NCBI GenBank assembly: GCA_021203805.1
Contig: JAJQAM010000058.1
Coordinates: 1-11,288, forward strand
Reading direction: 5' to 3'
Length of the DNA stretch: 11,288 bases
From: Coprobacillus sp.
Lineage (GTDB): Bacteria; Bacillota_I; Bacilli_A; RFN20; CAG-826
This document shows, one piece after another, positions 6,115 through 11,288 of the stretch; within the stretch, counting starts at the first letter, position 1; each line of letters begins with the position of its first letter. A program made the position numbers and the translations under genes. A model generated the notes under the pieces. It saw nothing but the letters and a program-made list of their open reading frames with translations, did no database searches and had not been told where the DNA came from.

Positions 6115-6143
6115 AATATAACAAAGTTATAAAATAGTCGCAA
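6115..6143 (-). promoter_or_regulatory. Promoter of rplU-prp-rpmA
   Basis: TTGCGA (6143-6138), 17 nt spacer, TATATT (6120-6115), in an AT-rich gap just after the radC stop. It matches a SigA-type promoter with good -35 and -10 hexamers. No other promoter is needed for the three ribosome genes. Confidence 0.7.
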
Positions 6144-6156
6144 ATCTTTTTTTATT

Positions 6157-6846
6157 TTAGTTTTCCTTTTTTAAAGGAAGAGGGTCGGTGTGAAGAAAGG
6201 AAAAATAGCCATTATCAGTGACAATTACATGGTCAACAAGATGGAGATTAAGCCGAGAAGCCTGCTCCAATATAAGCTCAGTAAAATGAATGTCAGCGTG
6301 CGAAGGGGAAAGGCTTCCGCTAGGATGGTTATGGATAAGCATAAACTTATCCGCGTTTCTTTTTAGCGCTTCGCTTAGGACCTCACGAGGGGAAGCGGAG
6401 ACATCCTCCACTGTCCCTCGGTATAAGTCGGTTTCCCTTATCACTCCGCCTTGTCTATTAAAGGTAATAACCACGAGGTGCTCTTGGTTTTCCCCTTTAA
6501 AAAGACGCTGATACTTTTTTATGAGATCCGGGATTTTATCTGAGGAGTCCGCCTCTAGGAGGCGGTAGTTATATCTTCTTGCGATTTCATAGACCGCGCT
6601 GAGCTTGACCGCGGTCACTTTACTAATCCCCTCAAAACGGGTAAAATCTTCCATTTCAAACTCTCCTAGTTTTGTTAGTCCTCCTTCCCCTAGAAGAGTC
6701 TCGCTTATCTCTAAAGCGGAGTGATTTTTAGTGCCGCTACTAATAATAATAGCGACTAGCTCAGTATCGCTTAATGCGCTTATCCCGTATCTTAGGGCCT
6801 TTTCGCGTGGCCTAAGAAGCGGGGGAATAAGGGATATTTTACCCAT
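6157..6846 (-). CDS. radC: RadC family JAMM/MPN-domain protein
   Basis: A 229-residue RadC-family protein, normal length. An N-terminal helix-hairpin-helix-like region is at about 20-90 (LSDTELVAIIISSGT, FEGISKVTAVKL). A C-terminal JAMM (MPN+) domain follows with the full metal motif: E122, H172-N-H174-P-S-G, and D185 in SPSHAD. The fold is that of zinc metallo-isopeptidases. The once-claimed role in DNA repair is not supported, and the true function in bacteria remains open. The start ATG overlaps the stop of the upstream 60-codon membrane-protein gene as TAATG, with a GGAG motif just before it. In Bacillus radC lies next to mreBCD-minCD; those genes are missing here and rplU follows directly. 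Confidence 0.95.
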   Translation of the reverse strand: MGKISLIPPLLRPREKALRYGISALSDTELVAIIISSGTKNHSALEISETLLGEGGLTKLGEFEMEDFTRFEGISKVTAVKLSAVYEIARRYNYRLLEADSSDKIPDLIKKYQRLFKGENQEHLVVITFNRQGGVIRETDLYRGTVEDVSASPREVLSEALKRNADKFMLIHNHPSGSLSPSHADIHFTELILEQASRLNLHLVDHVIVTDNGYFSFLHTDPLPLKKEN

Positions 6847-7028
6847 TAACTCCAGGTAAAGTTCCAGCCGCCGGGAATGGTAACTGTGCCGCTATCGCTC
6901 ATGACGAGAGAGCAGATAACCGCGGCCACGATCGCCGCGGCAAGGACTGCCATCACCGCGGTAAGCGTAATCGCCTCTCCAACCTTTGTATCCCTTAGTA
7001 AGCTATTATTCATTTTTCTGACTTTCAT
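6846..7028 (-). CDS. 60-residue single-pass membrane protein of unknown function, between valS and radC
   Basis: A small protein with a basic N-terminal tail (K2, R4, K5, R12, K15), one strongly hydrophobic segment at about 20-43 (AITLTAVMAVLAAAIVAAV onward, containing C39) and a short polar C-terminal tail ending TIPGGWNFTWS. The positive-inside rule puts the tail outside the membrane. An ideal AGGAGG ribosome-binding site lies 7 nt before the first ATG and fixes the start. Its stop overlaps the radC start as TAATG, so it is translated and coupled to radC. I do not recognise a characterised family. The aromatic, proline-glycine tail looks conserved by design rather than random. Alternatives: an exported peptide with an uncleaved signal, or a bacteriocin-like peptide; no maturation or immunity genes are nearby. 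Confidence 0.8.
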   Translation of the reverse strand: MKVRKMNNSLLRDTKVGEAITLTAVMAVLAAAIVAAVICSLVMSDSGTVTIPGGWNFTWS

Positions 7029-7084
7029 TAAAAAACCTCCTATTTATATAGGGGGTAAAAAGGGCTATTTCGCGCAAAAATATT

Positions 7085-9664
7085 TTATTTTTTGAGTTTA
7101 GAGAGGAGCGTTTTTAGATTCTCTTCGTGCTTTGCGAGTTTCTCTCTTTCTTGGGCGACTTTATCCGCGGGCGCTTTCGCGGTAAAGCCGGGGTTAGAGA
7201 GTAGGCCCCTCGCCCGAGCGATCTCGCTCTCCTCGAGGGCAATACTCTTTCTAATCTCTTCTTCATCTTCTTCTTCACTAGGGAGCACAAAATCTAGGGA
7301 CGCACTTGAAAAAAGCGCGCCGTTTAAAGTGGTTACATCGCTAGTTTCAACTAGCTCACTAGTAAAGGTAAATCTCGTAAAGATAGAAACTAGATCACTA
7401 CTAATATCTCTTTTGAAGTGAATAGAGATAGGAATAGGTTTATTAGGAGTTATCTTATTTGATAGCTTATAACTTCGGATAAACTTAATTCCATTTAAGA
7501 TATCTTCCACTAATTGGTCATTATCTTTTTTAACCCACTTAGCGTGATAGCTAGGATAGGTTTCTAGGTTTACTGACTCGAGGTGAGTGGGAAGAGATAA
7601 ATAAAGCTCTTCGCATATAAAGGGAGTAACTGGAGAAAGGAGAAGAATAATATTTTTAAGGCAGTAATATAGGACCTGGTAAGTCGCTTCATGGCCTATG
7701 CTACTAGAAAGAGCTACCTTACTCATTTCAAGGTAATTTGAGCAGTAGTCATCATAGACAAAATCATAGAGACAGGTCATAGCGCTATTAAAGTTATAGC
7801 GCTCCATATGATGACTCACTTTCTTTACTGTCTCCTCCATCTTATTAACGATCCACTGATCAGTAATAGAGAGATTAAGCTTAGATATATCTTTAACCGG
7901 CTTAAAGCCAGTTGGGAGAACATCTAGAACATATCTTGCGGAGTTATATATCTTATTGAGATAAGATAATGACGACTTAACTTTCTCCTCTTTATAGCGC
8001 ATATCTAGGCCCGCTTTTGAGGAGCTAATAAGAAAGTATCTAAGAGCGTCCGCGCCGTAGTTATTAATGACTTCAATGGGATCAATTCCGTTTCCTAGGG
8101 ACTTACTCATCTTCCTTCCCTCTTCGTCTCTTATAAGGCCGTGGATTACCACTTTCTTAAAGGGGACATCCCCGGTAAAGTGAAGAGACTGAAAGCTCAT
8201 ACGGGCCACCCAAAAGAAGATGATGTCGTAGCCCGTCACAAGTACGGAAGTAGGAAAATATCTCTTATATAAATCGCTCTCTATGTTAGGCCAGCCCATC
8301 GAGGCAAAAGGCCATAGAGCGCTACTAAACCACGTATCGAGAACGTCTTTATCTTGCTCGTAGTTTTCTATGTCGAGAGGGGGCTTTTCGCTTACTAATA
8401 TAGACCCATCTTTTTTAGAGTAATACGCCGGAATTTGATGGCCCCATCTAAGCTGACGGGAGATACACCAGTCCTCGGCGTTTTCCATCCATCTCACTAA
8501 GGTTTTATTAAAGCGGGACGGGATAAAAGTAATCTTATTTTTACTGTTTTGAGTGTCCACCACGCTCTTAGCGAGTTCTCCTACTTTTAAAAACCATTGG
8601 TCGGAGATAAAAGGCTCCACTACCGCGCCGCTTCTCTCGGAGTGACCCACTGCGTGGATGATCTTCTCTTCCTTAATGAAGTCGCCGCTCTCTTTTATAT
8701 CTTTAAGGAGAACTTTTCTGCATTCATATCTATCTAAGCCTTCATATTTACCGCATTTCTCATTCATTGTCCCGTTAGGGTTCATAATAACTGGTTTATC
8801 AAGGTTATATTTCTCTCCTATGACAAAGTCATTAGGGTCATGAGCGGGAGTGCATTTCATAACTCCCGTTCCAAAAGAGGTATCAACATAGCTATCCGCA
8901 ATCACTGGAATAACTTCTCCGTTAGCGGGGTTTATTACTTTCTTTCCAATATAGTCTATATATCTCTTATCCGTAGGATTCACTACTAGGCAGACATCTC
9001 CAAACATAGTCTCTGGTCTAGTGGTGGCTACCTCTAAATAGTCCTCGCTATTAACGAGATGATATTTAAAGTAATACATCTTACCTGTGTCATTAGTGTG
9101 ATAGACCTCGATATTACTTAGAGCGGTCTCTTGCTCAGTGTCCCAGTTAATGATTCTCTTTCCTTTATAGATAAGGCCTTCATTATATAAGGTGACAAAG
9201 ACTTTTTTAACCGCTTCCTGCATCCCTTCATCAAGAGTAAATCGCTCGTGAATAAAGTCAGCGGACAGCCCAAACTTATCCCACTGATTATGAATAGAAG
9301 CGGCGTATTCGTCTTTCCAGCTCCAGGCGTAAGAGAGAAACTCCTCTCTAGAGAGTTTACTCGGCTCTATCCCGCTATCTCTAAGCTTTTCGCATACCTT
9401 GGCTTCCGTTGCGATTCCGGCGTGATCCATTCCGGGAAGGAATAAGACATCATATCCCTTCATTCTCTTATACCGACAAATTATATCTTGAAGCGCACTG
9501 TCCCAGGCGTGACCGATATGAAGCCTACCCGTAACATTAGGGGGAGGGGTTACCATAGAGAACGGCTTTTTTGAAGTGTCATGCGTGGAAAAATAGCCCT
9601 TCTCTTTCCAGGCCTTCATCTTTCCCTCTTCCACTTTTAGTGGGTCATATCTTTTTTCAAGCAT
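7085..9664 (-). CDS. valS: Valine--tRNA ligase (ValRS)
   Basis: An 859-residue class I aminoacyl-tRNA synthetase that charges tRNA-Val and edits mischarged threonine. The N-terminal catalytic signature HIGH is at 49-52 (PPPNVTGRLHIGH) and the KMSKS loop is exact at 518-522. The connective editing domain between them has TTRPETMFGD and related ValRS motifs. An anticodon-binding helical domain follows, and the C-terminal 60 or so residues form the charged coiled-coil arm typical of ValRS, with the conserved NPGFTAKAP segment. The start MLEKRYDP is preceded by a GGGAG ribosome-binding site. Expression is controlled by the T-box leader directly upstream, with specifier GTC. No terminator is visible after the stop, so the 60-residue membrane protein and radC are probably co-transcribed. 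Confidence 0.99.
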   Translation of the reverse strand: MLEKRYDPLKVEEGKMKAWKEKGYFSTHDTSKKPFSMVTPPPNVTGRLHIGHAWDSALQDIICRYKRMKGYDVLFLPGMDHAGIATEAKVCEKLRDSGIEPSKLSREEFLSYAWSWKDEYAASIHNQWDKFGLSADFIHERFTLDEGMQEAVKKVFVTLYNEGLIYKGKRIINWDTEQETALSNIEVYHTNDTGKMYYFKYHLVNSEDYLEVATTRPETMFGDVCLVVNPTDKRYIDYIGKKVINPANGEVIPVIADSYVDTSFGTGVMKCTPAHDPNDFVIGEKYNLDKPVIMNPNGTMNEKCGKYEGLDRYECRKVLLKDIKESGDFIKEEKIIHAVGHSERSGAVVEPFISDQWFLKVGELAKSVVDTQNSKNKITFIPSRFNKTLVRWMENAEDWCISRQLRWGHQIPAYYSKKDGSILVSEKPPLDIENYEQDKDVLDTWFSSALWPFASMGWPNIESDLYKRYFPTSVLVTGYDIIFFWVARMSFQSLHFTGDVPFKKVVIHGLIRDEEGRKMSKSLGNGIDPIEVINNYGADALRYFLISSSKAGLDMRYKEEKVKSSLSYLNKIYNSARYVLDVLPTGFKPVKDISKLNLSITDQWIVNKMEETVKKVSHHMERYNFNSAMTCLYDFVYDDYCSNYLEMSKVALSSSIGHEATYQVLYYCLKNIILLLSPVTPFICEELYLSLPTHLESVNLETYPSYHAKWVKKDNDQLVEDILNGIKFIRSYKLSNKITPNKPIPISIHFKRDISSDLVSIFTRFTFTSELVETSDVTTLNGALFSSASLDFVLPSEEEDEEEIRKSIALEESEIARARGLLSNPGFTAKAPADKVAQEREKLAKHEENLKTLLSKLKK

Positions 9665-9676
9665 ACCTATCTCCCT

Positions 9677-9709
9677 TTTTAAATAAAAAACGCCCTAGAC
9701 TAAGGACGC
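9677..9709 (-). terminator. Terminator hairpin of the valS T-box riboswitch
   Basis: On the minus strand AAGCGTCCT, a short loop, AGGGCG and then TTTTTT form a stem of 6 to 9 bp (with G-U pairs) and a U-tract, ending just before the valS ribosome-binding site. It is mutually exclusive with the antiterminator that contains the T-box sequence, and it stops transcription when tRNA-Val is charged. Confidence 0.85.
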
Positions 9710-9866
9710 TTCCGCGCGGTACCACCTTAATTCGCTACACCGTAACGCTCTTCATTTAGTTTTGCTAGTTCTCCCTAGCGACCTTCCTTATTCCCTTTAA
9801 CCGGTTTCTCAGCGACGCGGCTCTCTGTATAAAGCTAGATATAAGTACTCCTCTAGTTCATCGAAC
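9677..9866 (-). promoter_or_regulatory. T-box riboswitch leader controlling valS (specifier GTC, Val)
   Basis: A tRNA-sensing leader of about 190 nt. Stem I carries the loop-E AGTA at 9849-9846 followed by CTTAT, which pairs with ATAAG just before GAAG and the specifier GTC (9782-9780), a valine codon read by tRNA-Val(GAC). CTAG elements close the lower stem. A conserved AGAGAGC segment lies in the distal stem I. The T-box sequence TGGTACCGCG (9724-9715), in the antiterminator bulge region, pairs with the NCCA end of uncharged tRNA. The terminator follows at 9709-9685. When uncharged tRNA-Val accumulates, the antiterminator forms and valS is expressed. Specifier and gene agree, so the assignment is firm. 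Confidence 0.93.
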
Positions 9867-9872
9867 ATTTTT

Positions 9873-9901
9873 ATTATATTAATAAAAGAGAAAATAAACA
9901 A
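9873..9901 (-). promoter_or_regulatory. Promoter of valS
   Basis: TTGTTT (9901-9896), a 17-nt spacer, and a perfect TATAAT (9878-9873). It lies between the ysxC terminator and the T-box leader, and the predicted start near 9866 falls just before stem I. Confidence 0.85.
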
Positions 9902-9904
9902 TAA

Positions 9905-9934
9905 ATAAAAAAGCGCTTAAAGGGAAAGCGCTTT
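9905..9934 (-). terminator. Strong intrinsic terminator of the lon-ysxC unit
   Basis: AAAGCGCTT and AAGCGCTTT form a perfect 9-bp stem (9934-9926 with 9918-9910) with a 7-nt loop, followed by further T residues on the minus strand. The first arm overlaps the stop codon of ysxC. Each arm contains the self-complementary AAGCGCTT. Confidence 0.9.
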
Positions 9935-10508
9935 ATTTAAGAATATATTCGATGAGCTTTTTTAGCTCGCTTATTGACCTAGTGTCAGCGGTTGAGGTAA
10001 ATAGATATCTCTCTTTATCCTCAGCCTCTGGGATGGATTTAAGACAGGCCGCTTTCTCTTTTTGGTTTATCTTATCGCTTTTTGTAAAGATAAGATAATA
10101 AGGGATATCGTAGTAAGAGAAATACTCAAGTAGCTCTTTATCCATAGGGCCCACTCCTCTTCTTGAGTCCACGAGAAGAAGAGCGCACTTTAAGTCGCTA
10201 TTCCCTTCAAAGTAGCTATTCATAAGGCTAGAAAAGATTTCATCTAGCTTAACCCCTTTTGCGGCGTAGCCGTATCCCGGAGCGTCCACTAGATAGAAAC
10301 TATGATCAATATCAAAGTAGTTAAGAAGGGTAGTCTTTCCAGGAGTTGAAGAGGTTTTAGCGAGCGGAGCGCTCACTAAGGCGTTAATGAGAGAGGACTT
10401 TCCAACGTTAGAGCGTCCCACAAAAACAATCTCACGAGAAAGCTCGTGAGGCTTAGACGAAACATCGGAAACACTTTTAATGAATTTCGCGTTTTTATAG
10501 TTAATCAT
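9933..10508 (-). CDS. ysxC: Ribosome biogenesis GTP-binding protein YsxC/YihA (EngB)
   Basis: A 191-residue TRAFAC-class GTPase of the EngB family, normal length. It acts in assembly of the 50S ribosomal subunit and is essential in B. subtilis. G motifs are all present: G1 GRSNVGKSS at 31-39, the switch I segment SSTPGKTTLLNYF at 53-65, G3 DAPGYG at 75-80, G4 TKSD at 142-145, and G5 TSTAD near 171-175. The SPGKT/NYF switch is typical of EngB and separates it from Era and EngA. It starts 18 nt after lon with an AAAGG ribosome-binding site, reproducing the lon-ysxC pair of Bacillus, and ends in a strong terminator. Together with obgE in this window it gives two 50S-assembly GTPases near the L21 and L27 genes. 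Confidence 0.97.
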   Translation of the reverse strand: MINYKNAKFIKSVSDVSSKPHELSREIVFVGRSNVGKSSLINALVSAPLAKTSSTPGKTTLLNYFDIDHSFYLVDAPGYGYAAKGVKLDEIFSSLMNSYFEGNSDLKCALLLVDSRRGVGPMDKELLEYFSYYDIPYYLIFTKSDKINQKEKAACLKSIPEAEDKERYLFTSTADTRSISELKKLIEYILK

Positions 10509-10526
10509 AGCTCTGCCTTTAGCTTA

Positions 10527-11288
10527 TTAAGCGGTAAGTTTACTGGTTTTTGATTTACTTGTTTTCGGGGGCTTAGCGGGAGCCACATCGCTTGTAAACG
10601 GGCCAAGGATAACTTTTACCGCATCGTCCACAGTCTCCATAAAGACAATCTCAAGATTATTTTTCACTTCATCGGGAAGCTCATCGACGTCTTTCTTATT
10701 CTCTTTAGGCACAATGATGGTTTTAATCCCGCTTCTTAGGGCCGCAAGAGACTTTTCTCTAAGCCCTCCAATAGGAAGCGCGTGTCCCCTTAGAGTTACT
10801 TCTCCGGTCATCGCCACATCTGGAGAGGCTGGGTTATGGGAAAGGCAGGAAATAATCGCGCAGGTAATCGCGACGCCCGCGCTTGGTCCGTCTTTAGGCA
10901 CCGCTCCCTCTGGGACATGGATATGGATATCGTTATTTTCAAAGATCTCGGGGTCAATATTATATTTAGAGGCGTTAGCTTTCACATAGTCAAGGGCGAT
11001 GGAGCAGCTTTCTTTCATCACGTCCCCTAGATTTCCGGTTACAACAAAGCCTCCTCTGCCTTTGAAGTAGTTGACTTCAATGGGGAGAATCTCACCGCCG
11101 TACTCGGTATAAGCAAGGCCGGTGACCACTCCAATTTGGGCTTCTTGCTCTTTTTGAGACATATCCTCATAGATTGGAGCGCCAAGGTATTCAACGACTT
11201 TGCCGTCGTCTACATCTACATGAGTGATTGAGGGGTCTTTAACAATGGCCACTGCAATCTTACGAAGGCAGGAAGCAATTCTTCTCTC
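10527..11288 (-). CDS. lon: ATP-dependent Lon protease, C-terminal 253 residues (5' end outside window)
   Basis: The frame stays open to the right edge (ERRIASCLRKIA, the conserved end of the Lon ATPase small domain), so the gene continues outside the window and the GTG at 11252 is an internal valine codon, not the start. The visible part is the proteolytic domain of LonA. The catalytic serine is in PKDGPSAG (visible residue 136) and the catalytic lysine in GGLREKSLAA (residue 179), 43 residues apart as in E. coli Lon. The family motif TGEVTLRG is intact. Lon degrades misfolded and specific regulatory proteins in the cytoplasm using ATP. The end is a low-complexity Ala/Pro/Lys/Ser/Thr tail of about 20 residues beyond the folded domain. 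Tandem TAATAA stops close the gene, and ysxC follows 18 nt later. Confidence 0.97.
   Translation of the reverse strand, partial: ERRIASCLRKIAVAIVKDPSITHVDVDDGKVVEYLGAPIYEDMSQKEQEAQIGVVTGLAYTEYGGEILPIEVNYFKGRGGFVVTGNLGDVMKESCSIALDYVKANASKYNIDPEIFENNDIHIHVPEGAVPKDGPSAGVAITCAIISCLSHNPASPDVAMTGEVTLRGHALPIGGLREKSLAALRSGIKTIIVPKENKKDVDELPDEVKNNLEIVFMETVDDAVKVILGPFTSDVAPAKPPKTSKSKTSKLTA

Noticed and set aside
6163..6179. Perfect inverted repeat TTCCTTT-AAA-AAAGGAA at the end of radC as a terminator
   Set aside because: On the minus strand it is followed by an A-rich rather than T-rich stretch, all stem pairs but two are A-T, and the loop is only 3 nt.
7029..7084. Promoter between valS and the 60-residue protein gene (TTGCGC and TATATA)
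   Set aside because: The spacing between the two boxes is 21 nt, too long for a normal SigA promoter; co-transcription with valS is simpler as no terminator intervenes.
9571..9759. 62-codon plus-strand ORF across the valS start and T-box leader
   Set aside because: It runs antisense through a structured RNA element and shows no recognisable motif.
10714..11030. Two overlapping plus-strand ORFs opposite lon
   Set aside because: Antisense shadows of a conserved protease domain, without starts supported by ribosome-binding sites.
11250..11252. GTG at 11252 as start of a 241-residue protein
   Set aside because: The frame is open to the right edge and the residues before it (ERRIASCLRKIA) are conserved Lon sequence, so the gene is truncated by the window.
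1..11288. Mollicutes-type code with TGA as tryptophan
   Set aside because: All conserved proteins translate at full length with TGG for Trp, and prp ends at a TGA exactly where expected.
1..11288. CRISPR arrays, tRNA or rRNA genes, insertion sequences or attachment sites
   Set aside because: No spaced direct repeats, cloverleaf-like sequences, transposase motifs or terminal inverted repeats were seen by eye.

Overview
The window comes from a low-to-moderate GC Gram-positive bacterium using the standard bacterial code: tryptophan is TGG and TGA acts as a stop (prp ends in TGA). The gene set and order match the Bacillus lon-to-ruvB segment (lon, ysxC, valS, radC, rplU-prp-rpmA, obg, ruvA, ruvB), but strongly condensed. 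The hem, folC, mreBCD, minCD, spoIVF and spo0B genes that sit among these in B. subtilis are absent here. A compact, probably non-sporulating member of the Bacilli (Erysipelotrichia, RF39 or Mollicutes-like) is the best guess; this is inference from gene order and content.

Right to left on the minus strand, transcription runs as three blocks. (1) The 3' end of lon and then ysxC end at a strong hairpin terminator overlapping the ysxC stop. (2) valS has its own consensus promoter and a full T-box riboswitch whose specifier reads GTC (Val). It is followed without a visible terminator by a 60-residue membrane mini-protein and radC. A promoter and a structured leader then drive rplU-prp-rpmA, ended by a hairpin. 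L27 carries the N-terminal extension that Prp removes, so substrate and protease sit in one operon. (3) A GT2 membrane glycosyltransferase begins 6 nt after a perfect -10 box, then obg, an unlisted 30-codon membrane peptide ORF, ruvA and ruvB follow almost without gaps. Three junctions in the window use TAATG stop/start overlaps.

At the far left, on the plus strand and converging on ruvB, lies an AT-rich module: the C-terminal end of an upstream protein (probably an AbiEi-type antitoxin) and a complete AbiEii-type nucleotidyltransferase toxin. It looks like an accessory toxin-antitoxin/abortive-infection cassette beside housekeeping genes. Hairpins between the two convergent units separate their transcription.

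Most of the window is conserved housekeeping. The points most worth a second look are the two tiny membrane proteins embedded in the operons, the probable leaderless start of the glycosyltransferase transcript, the structured rplU leader, and the AbiE cassette.
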